From Prorocentrum cordatum (Eukaryota; Sar; Dinophyceae; Prorocentrales; Prorocentraceae), in contig CAUYUJ010010513.1 in NCBI GenBank assembly GCA_963575745.1, positions 27,379 through 91,378 on the forward strand: a stretch of 64,000 nt of DNA, written 5' to 3'. Of this stretch, positions 36,188 through 45,112 are shown piece after piece (position 1 is the first letter of the stretch; the number at the start of each line of letters is the position of its first letter). Under the pieces are notes generated by a model that was given only the letters and a program-made list of their open reading frames with translations, did no database searches and was not told where the DNA came from. A program made the translations under genes and the position numbers.

Positions 36188-36242
36188 GCCTCTTCTATTC
36201 TCTGTGAGCAAGCTCCTGCTGTCTCCGCAGCTTCTCTGCCCC
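36188..36242 (+). repeat. Retrotransposon split repeat A1
   Basis: 55 bp starting GCCTCTTCTATTCTCTGTGA and ending CTTCTCTGCCCC, identical to A2 at 46436-46490. It contains a pyrimidine-rich run followed by CCGCAG, which resembles a splice acceptor; whether it is used is unknown. Confidence 0.9.
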
Positions 36243-36276
36243 AGTGCCCCCCGTCGGCCGCGCGTGCGGGCGCCTT

Positions 36277-36801
36277 ATGCAGGCGGTCGCACAAGCGGCT
36301 CTCCAGGGCGCTGGGGAGATTTTGTTCAGGGGGCTGCGGGCCGCGCTCTACGAGCGGCTCGTGGCTGCCCCCCTCTCTGTGCTTCAGGACCAGGGGCCTC
36401 CATCTCCTGCCTGGTCCATCCAGCAGGCGGACTCGTCCGAGGGTGAGGGGGCCTCCTGCCCTCTCCCTTCGGCGGGTTCCACCTGCCCCACCGTCTGCCT
36501 CGGGCTGGCGGTGGACCTGAGCGGCGGGGTCTCTCCCTGGCTGCTCAGCACGGTCGCCGCCCTCCTCTGGGTGACGGCCGCCTGCAGCGCCTGCGCGGGC
36601 TGCTGCCTCGGGCTGCTGGGCCCGTACGTGTGGCGGAGGCTCTGGCCCTCCGCCTGGCCGCGCGGCGCGGTTCCTGCTTCACCTGAGCAGGACCGCCGCG
36701 CGGCGCGAGCGCTGGCCTACGGGGCTCCGCCTCGACCTCAAGCGCTCGAGCGGGCAGACGCCCAGCGTGCGGGCGGCGGCGTCCACGGCGGCGCCCACTG
36801 A
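36277..36801 (+). CDS. Small hydrophobic ORF upstream of Gag in the retrotransposon
   Basis: 174 residues from the first in-frame ATG (36277). An amphipathic N-terminus (MQAVAQAALQGAGEILFRGL) precedes a Ser/Pro linker. A strong hydrophobic stretch at about residues 90-125 (LLSTVAALLWVTAACSACAG, then CCLGLLG) should span a membrane. The C-terminal part is Arg/Ala-rich. The stop overlaps the next start as TGATG, so reinitiation on the Gag-like frame is plausible. Such a membrane ORF is not a standard part of this class and I do not recognise it. It could also be a leader frame without a stable product. Confidence 0.5.
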   Translation: MQAVAQAALQGAGEILFRGLRAALYERLVAAPLSVLQDQGPPSPAWSIQQADSSEGEGASCPLPSAGSTCPTVCLGLAVDLSGGVSPWLLSTVAALLWVTAACSACAGCCLGLLGPYVWRRLWPSAWPRGAVPASPEQDRRAARALAYGAPPRPQALERADAQRAGGGVHGGAH

Positions 36802-38741
36802 TGGCGGAGCTGCCACCAGTTGGCGGAGGGCCCCTTTGGCCCGAGCTCTACCCTTTCGCTGCGCCCACGGCGCGCGACTACGCACGATGGCGCCTAGACG
36901 ACGGCGACACCAGCTGGGCGGCTATCCCCCTCGCCTCTCGAGAAGGGGGCATCCTGCTGGCCCTGCCTGGTGCCTTTCGCTCTACAGCGGAGCTCGAGGC
37001 TGCCGAGGCGGATGGCTTTGCTGGGATGATAGGCCCCTTCCAGCTAGTGGACGTCCAGCTCCAGGGGGCCGCTTCACGGCCGCTCGCCACTACCGCATCC
37101 GTCCTCGTTATAGATATCGAGGTTGCCGAGCTCGAGCTCGAGTCGCTGTACCCTCTAGAGGTCGGCGACGACGCAGGCATCGTTCCCTTCGCCGAGGTGC
37201 GCAGCCGCGTCTATTGGCCGCATCCTTCGGGGGTTCGGGTGCTTCGCGAGGGCTACGCTCGTTTGCACGGCGCCCCGCCTACCGCAGGGGAAGAGCCTCT
37301 CCCAGGGGCCGATCGGGCTACCCCCTACCACTCTGCCGACGAGATGGAGGAGCCCGAGGGGTTCGCGGCCGACGGGGAAGCCGACCGCGCGGCCCCAAGT
37401 GCGCGAGCCCCCGCGGTCGCTGGAGCGCCGCGCGGCCCGCCCGCCAAGCGCGCTGGCGCCGCCGCGCCGCCGCGGGTCGCGGGTCCTGCTCCGATTGCTC
37501 CTGGTGCTCCTGCGGCGTCTCTGGACGACGGGGCTCCCATGACCCGCGCCGAGGTAGCTGCCGAAATGCGCGCCTTGCTTGCAGCCCACGCGGCCTCCAC
37601 GATGGTCGGCGGACCCGAACCGCTGGGCCCCGCTCCGGCTGCCCGGAGCGCTCGGCCCGAGGTGCCTCAGCTTTTCAGCGACGAGGCGGCGCGCCTCGGG
37701 CTGGATCCTGCGGGGATCGAGGCCGTCTTGTCCCACGCGCCCGTGGCCCCACATCGGGTCTCCGCGCGCCCCAAGGGACCCACCTCCGCGCTGGTCTCGG
37801 CGTGGGAGAAGGCGCGCTCTCTTGCTGTCCCTCGGGCCCCTTCGTCTGCTTCCGGACCGATGGGCCCCCCGCCGCCGCCTGGGCTAGCCCATCCCGCTGC
37901 GGTCGACGGCTTTGCCGAGGCGGGCGGCGCCGACGGGTTAGAGCCGCCCCTTGCGGCCAATCCGACGGACTTCAGCCTCATGTTTCAGTGCCTGCACCAG
38001 TCCCTTTCCTTGCAGCAGGGGCGGGGCCATCGCCCAGCCTTCCACCCGCTTCTGGGGACCCTGAGCGACCAAGCTCAAACTCCGCCCGCGACCTCGGGCG
38101 ACCCCGCGCACGCATCGGCTCAGATGGGGGGAATCGCTCGGAGGCGCGAGTGGCAGCAAGCGCTGATGCAGCACGGCCCCGACGTGCGAGGACTGATGAA
38201 GGAGAATTTGGCCCGCGTTCTGGGCGTGGAAGTCAGCGCCGTGACCCCCATGGCCATGCATCAGTACTTTCGCGAGCACAGCCCCCTCGGGGCTCAGCCG
38301 TCGACGCACGAGTTGTTGACGCATTTTGCCTTCCTCAGCGCCGAGCTGTGGCGGGCCTGCGAGGAGGGCAACCCCGAGAGGGTCCAGACCTTGCTGACTT
38401 GCCAGCGCATGTTCATCGACCAGTTGGCGGGGGACCGCGGCTACCTCGAGGCCGCTTGGTTCCTCACGGGGCTGGAGCCTCCCCCGTGTCGCGTGACCAG
38501 TCGTCACACGGAGCGCGAGGCCCAGACCCCGTTTTCACCCCTAGTGGATCCTCGCTGGCTGTCGGCGCAGGGCGAATACATGAAGGAGCTGCAAGCATTT
38601 CGGGCGCGCCTCGACGCCGAGCGCGCCGTCGCGCTCCCCAAGCATCCACCTCATCAGCCCAAGCAGCCCAAGGTCTCAAAGCCCCCCTTCAAGTCTCAGG
38701 GTGCTCCCAAGGCCCCGAAGGCGGTGCCCAAGAAGGACTGA
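36801..38741 (+). CDS. Gag-like ORF1 of the tyrosine-recombinase retrotransposon
   Basis: 646 residues. Residues 1-165 look globular (ARWRLDDGDTSWAAIPLASR, YWPHPSGVRVLREGYARLHG). Residues about 165-270 form an Ala/Pro/Gly-rich linker. A second globular region at about 400-600 contains REHSPLGAQPSTHELLTHFA and QLAGDRGYLEAAWFLTGLEP. The last 30 residues are a Lys/Pro-rich basic tail ending KAPKAVPKKD, suited to RNA binding. No CCHC zinc knuckle is present. Its position before RT and its basic tail support a Gag-like nucleoprotein role; this is inferred from context, as Gag proteins are poorly conserved. The start overlaps the upstream stop (TGATG), and the stop lies 2 nt before the next ATG. 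Confidence 0.75.
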   Translation: MAELPPVGGGPLWPELYPFAAPTARDYARWRLDDGDTSWAAIPLASREGGILLALPGAFRSTAELEAAEADGFAGMIGPFQLVDVQLQGAASRPLATTASVLVIDIEVAELELESLYPLEVGDDAGIVPFAEVRSRVYWPHPSGVRVLREGYARLHGAPPTAGEEPLPGADRATPYHSADEMEEPEGFAADGEADRAAPSARAPAVAGAPRGPPAKRAGAAAPPRVAGPAPIAPGAPAASLDDGAPMTRAEVAAEMRALLAAHAASTMVGGPEPLGPAPAARSARPEVPQLFSDEAARLGLDPAGIEAVLSHAPVAPHRVSARPKGPTSALVSAWEKARSLAVPRAPSSASGPMGPPPPPGLAHPAAVDGFAEAGGADGLEPPLAANPTDFSLMFQCLHQSLSLQQGRGHRPAFHPLLGTLSDQAQTPPATSGDPAHASAQMGGIARRREWQQALMQHGPDVRGLMKENLARVLGVEVSAVTPMAMHQYFREHSPLGAQPSTHELLTHFAFLSAELWRACEEGNPERVQTLLTCQRMFIDQLAGDRGYLEAAWFLTGLEPPPCRVTSRHTEREAQTPFSPLVDPRWLSAQGEYMKELQAFRARLDAERAVALPKHPPHQPKQPKVSKPPFKSQGAPKAPKAVPKKD

Positions 38742-38743
38742 AG

Positions 38744-41700
38744 ATGCCCTTGGCGCCCGCCTTCTTGGAGGGGGGGCCTTCGCGTGGCCGGGGTACGCCG
38801 CCGCAGACAGTCTGCACCGACGCTGCTACGGCTGCTAGGCGTGTTTGGGCGCAGCGAGGGCGTGAGGGTAGGAATGCGCTCCTCCAGCGATGCTGTTGCG
38901 GCCCCGCAGGGAGGAGTACGTTCCGCCACCACGCCCCTCGCTCTGCTCCGAACCGCCCCTCGGATCCATTCGGCCATTTTGGCCGTCACCTGCCTCAGTC
39001 GAGCGCTCCCCCCATGGGGCCTGCAGCCCCTGAGGTTGGTGTTCTTGCTGGTGCTTGTTCTCCTTCAAGCACCCCTGCTGCTCTTGCCAACGTCGCGCCA
39101 TTTGTCGCTGACTTGTCTGCCTTGCTGCGCCTGTTTCCAGGCGCGAACATTGATATCACCCACTGGGCGGCAGCGCTGTCCCAGGTTGGGATGGGTGCTC
39201 GATGTTCTCTTGGATCTTTCTCCCGCTCATCAATGCGTGCAATGGACAGGGACGACCCGTACCTTTTGGGGCCGCCTCCCCGCGATCCTTGGCCGTGCCC
39301 GCCTGCTCCACCTCTTGGTCCCCCGCCTGACGGCTTGTCGGCGAGGCGCAGGGAGCGCTGGAGATTGCGGCGCGCGGCGCGGACGCTCGCGCAGTATTCT
39401 GTTATTGCGTTGAACTGGCTCACTTTGGGTCATCCTAGCCTCGCTCCCGCCGAGGCTCGTGTCCGCGCCACGGTCTCGCCCTGCCAGGAGGGCGTCCGCA
39501 CCCGTATCGAACGGTTGTGTCGGATCGCAGTTCGCCTTGCCCGTGGTGGCAAGAGCGACTTAGGTCGAGCCTTCGCCAAGTTCGACTCTACTGAGGTCTC
39601 GCTCCATGGCCTGGCCACCCATGTTGCAGCTTTGGAGGCCTCCTTCACCTCCTCTTCTTCCGTGCCCGCCCCCATGCGGCACTGCCCGACCAGCGCTCCT
39701 TCCGTGCCTGGTTCGCTGGCGTCTGCGGCGGCTTGGGACTCCACCCAGGTCGAGCCCTTCGATTTAAAAGTCAGGGCGTCTCGCATTAAGTGGGATTACT
39801 CGCCAGTGTTTGATCCCATTCCATTTCTCTCTGACGCTCGAGTCCGCGAAGCGTTCATCAATCCAGAGGAGATGCGGCTCCCGGCGTCAGAGTGGCCTGC
39901 TGGCCAAAAGGGGGCGCGTGTCCATATGGACCGCGCCGAGCTGTGGGCCCTGCTCCAGAAGTGGGATGCCTGCGGCGCCCTGTACCTGACTCCTGCTTCG
40001 GACCTCGCCTGGGATGAAGCCTGCGGAGCTTTCAGGGTACCGAAGGACAGCGACTTCGACAGGCTGATCCTGAACCCAACGGTCGTGAACAGCCGCTGTG
40101 CCTCAATCTCGTCCAGCACCCAGCGCCTTGGCCAGGGTTTCCTGCTGTGCCGTTTGGGTCTGGCGCCTGGGGAGTGGCTGGCAGTTTCTTGCGACGACCT
40201 ACGGGAGTTTTACTACACTTTCCGCGTTCCTCCCGCGCGCGCCAGGCGTAACGCCCTTCGCGTTCGTCTGCCATCATCCCGCTTCAAGGCCTTTCGAGCC
40301 TGGCGCCCCGAGCTCGAAGGTGTGGACGTCGCGCCTTGCCTCAATGCTCTAGCGATGGGCGACAACATGGCGGTGGAGATTGCCAACTCTGCACATGAAG
40401 GCGTCTTGCACAGCTTCGGGGCCTTGCGGCCTCACGAGCAGGTTGTCCACCGCTCGCCCTTCCCGCGGGGACCGTTTGTCGAGATGCTGAATATTGATGA
40501 CCATACAGGTTTTCAGAAGCTCTCGTGGCATGGCTCCGCTCCTCGCCCCGACGACCCCTGTCGTCGTGATCGTGAGGTCTTCGCCGCCTGCGATGCAGGC
40601 TACCCGCGCGTGGGCCTGATTCAGCATCCAGGCAAGCGCGCGCGCGGCGAAACGCACAAGGTGGTGGTGGGCGCCGAGGTGGAAGGGCGCATAGGCATCG
40701 TCTGCGCTCCCTTAGTGCGGACGGTGGCCTTGTGCAGGCTGACCCTGATCCAAATCTACCTCGGCATCACCACACGCTCCCTGTTAGCCTCTCTTGTGGG
40801 CTGCTGGGTCCAGGTGTTCCTCTATCGCCGTCCGATGCTCGCCATTTTCACGCACGTCTACAACTTCCTGTCGCGCCTGGCGACCGAGGAGGGCATTGAA
40901 TACGACTTGCCTCCTTATGTTCGCGACGAGCTTTTGGCCTGCACCTTTTTAGCCTTTACGGCTATAACCGACCTTCGGGCGCAGCCTTGCCCCGAGGTGT
41001 TCGGTACGGACGCGTCTCTCGGCTGGGGGGGCGTTGTCCGCGCTCCTATCAGCCCGCAGCTCTCCGCCGAGCTGTGGCGCAGATCGGAGCACGGGGGGTG
41101 GCACACGATCCTGCACAATCGGAGCCTCCTCGCCGTACTCAGCCGCGGCGTGCCCTTGGGCCCTGAGCTCACCCAACTGCATCGCGACCTGGGGCTCCCG
41201 TCTATTGAGCCCCCCGTCGCGCCGCGTTGGGTCACCGAGCTATCAGAGGCGCTGCGCTTTCGGCTCGCGTACAAATGGGAGTTTCGCATGCCCCGTCACA
41301 TCAATATCCTTGAGACAACGGTGTATAAGAGCTTGTGCAAGTACTGCTGTATTCGCCTCCCTGACTCTCGTATCCCCGTTCTCTTGGATTCAAAAGTGGC
41401 TTTGGGCGCGACCGCTCACGGGCGCAGTAGCTCTCCTGGTCTATCTCACGTTCTTTCGACCACTTTGCCCTATGTGATAGGAGGAGGTTTATATATGGGA
41501 GGCATGTACGTGCCTACGGACGTGCACAGGGCCGACGACCCCACGCGGAACCGTGCGGTGAGGCCCCCGTCCCGTGACCCTCCCGCCTGGTTAGTTGAAG
41601 CAGAGAGAGGAGAATTTACTCGCTTTGATTGCATTGCGTACGCCGACTCCCGCTCGTCATTCCCTACTTGTCTCTGGGGCCGATTTGTTGCGCAGCTTGT

Positions 41701-44700
41701 GGCTCGAGGCCCCGAGGGGCTGCTCAGCCACCGCTGGGCGGCCGCCCCCCCCCCCTCGGAGGGCGCGGGGATGGCCGCCGACGCCGCCAGCGACGGCGCC
41801 CAGGGGGAGGCACCTGACCCCTCGGGCGCCGCCGAGAGCAGCAGTGAAGCTGCTCTCGCCAGCGGAGAGCGTCGCGGGCCTCGCAACGCGCTCTTCGCTG
41901 ACAGCGAACGGCCTCTCGCGTCCTCGGCAGACGCCACGCCAAAAGCGTCTGCCTCCGCGGAGGGCGGCTCGCCCGGCCCCGACCCTGGCGCCGCCAGCGC
42001 AGGATCGGCTCCCCAGGCCGCCAAGCGTGCTCCGCCACTGGCCCTCCGCTCCAAGGCCGCGGCGGCCCCTCCGCCTGCTATCGGGGTGGGCTCGTCGCGC
42101 GTCGGCTCGCGGGAAGCGCCAAAGGGGGCCTCAGCAGCTACCCCCCGCACCTTCCAGCGAGCGGCCAGGGTGAGCGCCTCTCGCCAACTGCTTGGCGTAG
42201 TGGACGGGGCCTCGCGCGGCACAATTGAGGCCGCCTTCAGGCGCCAGTCCCTAGTCTACCATCCAGACAGGACTCCCGCGCACCTGGGCGCCGACGAGCG
42301 AGCAGCCCGCGCGCTGAAGTGGAAGCAGCTCTGTGACGCCAAGTCAGTGTTGCTCCAGGCCGTCTCGCAGGCCGCCGCGCCGCCCGATGTTCCTAGCACG
42401 GGCGGCGACGGTCCTGCCGCCCGCGCCTACGCCCGGGCCAAGGCGGCAGGAAAGGGCGCCCGCAAGGGCAAGCTGGCTCCAGGGTCGACCATGGCCCTTC
42501 AGGCGCTCGAAGAGGCGGTCTCCTCGCGGGTCGCCCTTGCGAGCGCCGAGCTGGCCCCTCGGGCTGCCCTCCCCGCCTCGGGCGCGCCTCTCCCGAGGGG
42601 CGGGGTTTCGTCTGCCCTCGCGACGCGGGCGGCTGAGTCGGATGCCACCCTCGTCTCCGCCGTGTCGCGCGGCCGCGTGGAGCTCGACGCACTCCGCACC
42701 GCGCGTGCCGACGCCACCAGGCGCACGGTGCAGGCTCCTGCACGCGGCGAAGGAGAGCGTGCCGTCGCTCGTGCCGAGCTCGCGGAAGGGATGGCCGATC
42801 GCGCCTACTTCCGACGCGTGCGCGAGGCCGCCAGTCGAGAGGCCGCGGGCTTGCCGCGCACTGCTCCCGTCCAGCTGGGTCGGGATTGGCGCAAAACCTT
42901 GCGCGCCGTCCTGCACAACGCTGAGGTCTCGACGGGCCTCGCCATCGCAGAACGTGCCGCTCGTGCTGGGGACGCACCCGCGTCGTCCACTGGCCGCTCC
43001 TTGGCCGAGGTGGAGGCTGAGGACCCGCGCGCCTTGGCAAGGCCCGCCGACGACCCTGCGTCCAGCTTCAGCCGTCGTGAGCGGCGCGCGGTCCGCGCCC
43101 GCCTGGGCCCGCGGGATGAAGCGGTCGAGGACCAGCCCAACCGCGGTGGTCACGCGCCGCACTCCGCCTCGCGCACGGGCGCCGCGCGCACCAGGCGCGC
43201 CGCCAGGCAGCGGCGGGCTTCGATGGCGGCGCTCCCCGCCCCTGAGGGGGGGGCCGCCACGGCGCCTGGCCGCAGGGCGCGTCGCACTGCCAATGCGCGC
43301 CGCTGGGCAGGCGCGGCACGCCCCAGCTCCGCCGCGGGAGTGGGCTCCCCACCGCGGAGCCGCAGCCCTGCCCGCAGCCGTACGCGGTCTCCAAACCCGT
43401 GCGGGACCGACCGCACCTCTCCCTCGGAGGGCTGCTCGTCGCCTCCCGTCGACGGCCCGATCTCGCCCGAGGAGCCGTCGGAGCCGCCTGCGGGGGAGGC
43501 ATCGGAGGGCCCGCGCACTCCTGACGGGCCCCCGCCCGCGAGCGTTCGCAGCCGCTCGAGAGCGGAGCCCGCGTGCGACGAGGACTCTCCGACGGAGCTC
43601 GAGGACGTCGTGCTGAGTGCCCTCGCAGACTCCTCGATGGACCTCGAGCGCGTCGTGGCGGGCCTGAACCCCGAGGTCCTCCGCCGCCTGCAGGCGGCCT
43701 TCCCTCGCCGCTCGGGGGCCTCTCCGCCCGCCGCTCGCGCCTCGGTTCGCAGTCGCTCTCGGGGCCGCGGCACGCGTGTAGGCTCCGAGACTCCGCGGCC
43801 CGTGCCCCCGCCGCCGCCGCCGCCCCCTCACCACTCTGGTGGGCGTGCGGCGTCGCGATCCCGCGCGTCGACCGCAGGCCAGGGGCTTAGTCGGGCCGTC
43901 GCGCGCGGCTCCTCTCGCGCGCCTTCGCGTCAGGCGACGTCGCCTCGGCGTCGCGAGGTGCGCTCCCCTCGAGTCGCTCCGAAGCGGCGCCCGAGCCCCG
44001 CTACTGCGCAGCGGCCAGCCACGTCCCGCCATGGTGCGAGCTCGGGCGACGCCCACGCAGGCAGCTCCCGCGCGGACTCCGCTGCTCAGGCCCCTCAGTC
44101 TTCGGTAGGCACGCGCTCCTCCAGCGATGCTGTTGCGGCCCCGCAGGGCGGAGGGCGTGCCGCCGAGGAAAGGGGGTCTTCGAGCGGCCCCGCGCCTGGC
44201 CGAGATTCAGGGCACGAGCTGCATCCCAGCGGCTCCCACAGCGGCGACGCTGGGAGCGCCGCGGCTGCAGCCTTCGCAGCGCGGCGCACGGCCTCCGCGG
44301 CCGTTGAGCAGCCCTTGCCTCCAGGGGCCGCCACCGCCCTAGCGTGGCGTCTCAACCTCGGCGGTGAGAAGGTCACAGTGGTGAGGTGGGGACCCGCCTG
44401 GCAAGCTGCCTTCCAGAGCGCGGCGTCGTGGCTGAGGTCTTTCGCACCCGCAGGGGCCGCCGAGCCCGAGGGCAGAGATGACCTGCACTGCCTCCTGCAG
44501 GCCTTGCACGCCTATAAGCGCCTGTTTCAGACAGGCGGCGCCGAGCCGATCGACGAAGCCTCGTGGTTGCATCCTTACGTGGCCGCCGTCGAGCCCGAGG
44601 CTATCCCCGCGGGCGCTGACCTCCAAGCCATGGGGGCGGGCGCCATCCGTGGCATCGGGCTCGGCTCAAAGATCGAGCACAGGAGGCGCGCGGGCAAGTT

Positions 44701-45112
44701 GGCCTGCCTTTTCGACCTTCTGTACCACGTGCAGGACGGTCACGGCGCCATCCCAGCAGCGCTGTGGGGATCTCATTCCCCTCCGTCCGAGATCCTCGAC
44801 GCGTTCGCGGAGGTGGTGCCCGTTCCACATCATTCGGGCCTCACGTCCTCGGCAGCTCGTTCCGAGCTCGCCGAATCGGCCGCAGCTGCGCGCGCCGAGC
44901 CGCGCCCGCCCTTTGACTGGGCGACCCTCGAGGGAGGGGCGCTCTGCCCGCCGAGATCGAAGCAGGGGCTCGCCGTGCTCACCGTAACATGGGCGGATCC
45001 TTCACCTCGGCGCGGGCGATGCTGGCGGAGGCGTCGGGGTTCGAGACCGACGGGCGGGACACCCTCGTTCCGCCCTTCTACGCGTCCAGGAGCAGGAGGG
45101 CCGCCACGCTGA
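38744..45112 (+). CDS. ORF2: reverse transcriptase-RNase H with a J domain and SR-rich tail
   Basis: 2122 residues from the ATG at 38744, 2 nt after the Gag stop. The frame is open further upstream, but that part is an Arg-rich shadow of Gag. RT spans about residues 350-640: DRLILNPTVVNSR, LNALAMGDNMAVEIANSAHE, and the catalytic pair in NIDDH (D585, D586; bases 40496-40501). RNase H follows: D756 in GTDAS, E857 in ILETT, D882 in LLDSK, and the ADDPTR end near D931. After a low-complexity linker comes a J domain, about 1144-1208, with helix SASRQLLGVV, helix GTIEAAFRRQSLVYHPD carrying HPD at 1173-1175, and a Lys/Arg third helix. Residues about 1430-1830 are Arg/Ser/Pro-rich with SR repeats and a proline run. 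A conserved-looking region at about 1865-2035 (VVRWGPAWQAAFQSAASWLR, LQALHAYKRLFQTGG) is unassigned. The J domain and SR region are not standard for this class. The 3' end overlaps the recombinase frame by 124 bp. Confidence 0.85.
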   Translation: MPLAPAFLEGGPSRGRGTPPQTVCTDAATAARRVWAQRGREGRNALLQRCCCGPAGRSTFRHHAPRSAPNRPSDPFGHFGRHLPQSSAPPMGPAAPEVGVLAGACSPSSTPAALANVAPFVADLSALLRLFPGANIDITHWAAALSQVGMGARCSLGSFSRSSMRAMDRDDPYLLGPPPRDPWPCPPAPPLGPPPDGLSARRRERWRLRRAARTLAQYSVIALNWLTLGHPSLAPAEARVRATVSPCQEGVRTRIERLCRIAVRLARGGKSDLGRAFAKFDSTEVSLHGLATHVAALEASFTSSSSVPAPMRHCPTSAPSVPGSLASAAAWDSTQVEPFDLKVRASRIKWDYSPVFDPIPFLSDARVREAFINPEEMRLPASEWPAGQKGARVHMDRAELWALLQKWDACGALYLTPASDLAWDEACGAFRVPKDSDFDRLILNPTVVNSRCASISSSTQRLGQGFLLCRLGLAPGEWLAVSCDDLREFYYTFRVPPARARRNALRVRLPSSRFKAFRAWRPELEGVDVAPCLNALAMGDNMAVEIANSAHEGVLHSFGALRPHEQVVHRSPFPRGPFVEMLNIDDHTGFQKLSWHGSAPRPDDPCRRDREVFAACDAGYPRVGLIQHPGKRARGETHKVVVGAEVEGRIGIVCAPLVRTVALCRLTLIQIYLGITTRSLLASLVGCWVQVFLYRRPMLAIFTHVYNFLSRLATEEGIEYDLPPYVRDELLACTFLAFTAITDLRAQPCPEVFGTDASLGWGGVVRAPISPQLSAELWRRSEHGGWHTILHNRSLLAVLSRGVPLGPELTQLHRDLGLPSIEPPVAPRWVTELSEALRFRLAYKWEFRMPRHINILETTVYKSLCKYCCIRLPDSRIPVLLDSKVALGATAHGRSSSPGLSHVLSTTLPYVIGGGLYMGGMYVPTDVHRADDPTRNRAVRPPSRDPPAWLVEAERGEFTRFDCIAYADSRSSFPTCLWGRFVAQLVARGPEGLLSHRWAAAPPPSEGAGMAADAASDGAQGEAPDPSGAAESSSEAALASGERRGPRNALFADSERPLASSADATPKASASAEGGSPGPDPGAASAGSAPQAAKRAPPLALRSKAAAAPPPAIGVGSSRVGSREAPKGASAATPRTFQRAARVSASRQLLGVVDGASRGTIEAAFRRQSLVYHPDRTPAHLGADERAARALKWKQLCDAKSVLLQAVSQAAAPPDVPSTGGDGPAARAYARAKAAGKGARKGKLAPGSTMALQALEEAVSSRVALASAELAPRAALPASGAPLPRGGVSSALATRAAESDATLVSAVSRGRVELDALRTARADATRRTVQAPARGEGERAVARAELAEGMADRAYFRRVREAASREAAGLPRTAPVQLGRDWRKTLRAVLHNAEVSTGLAIAERAARAGDAPASSTGRSLAEVEAEDPRALARPADDPASSFSRRERRAVRARLGPRDEAVEDQPNRGGHAPHSASRTGAARTRRAARQRRASMAALPAPEGGAATAPGRRARRTANARRWAGAARPSSAAGVGSPPRSRSPARSRTRSPNPCGTDRTSPSEGCSSPPVDGPISPEEPSEPPAGEASEGPRTPDGPPPASVRSRSRAEPACDEDSPTELEDVVLSALADSSMDLERVVAGLNPEVLRRLQAAFPRRSGASPPAARASVRSRSRGRGTRVGSETPRPVPPPPPPPPHHSGGRAASRSRASTAGQGLSRAVARGSSRAPSRQATSPRRREVRSPRVAPKRRPSPATAQRPATSRHGASSGDAHAGSSRADSAAQAPQSSVGTRSSSDAVAAPQGGGRAAEERGSSSGPAPGRDSGHELHPSGSHSGDAGSAAAAAFAARRTASAAVEQPLPPGAATALAWRLNLGGEKVTVVRWGPAWQAAFQSAASWLRSFAPAGAAEPEGRDDLHCLLQALHAYKRLFQTGGAEPIDEASWLHPYVAAVEPEAIPAGADLQAMGAGAIRGIGLGSKIEHRRRAGKLACLFDLLYHVQDGHGAIPAALWGSHSPPSEILDAFAEVVPVPHHSGLTSSAARSELAESAAAARAEPRPPFDWATLEGGALCPPRSKQGLAVLTVTWADPSPRRGRCWRRRRGSRPTGGTPSFRPSTRPGAGGPPR

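Noticed and set aside
36186-36446. Frame starting at the ATG on the left junction of the retrotransposon (MPLLFSVSKLLL)
   Set aside because: Short, Arg/Pro-rich after repeat A, no conservation evidence. The ATG spans the element boundary.
36767-38743. Upstream 659 codons of the frame that becomes ORF2, giving one 2781-codon frame
   Set aside because: It runs opposite the Gag-like frame in another phase and is Arg/Gly-rich without domain character. The ATG at 38744 right after the Gag stop is a better start.
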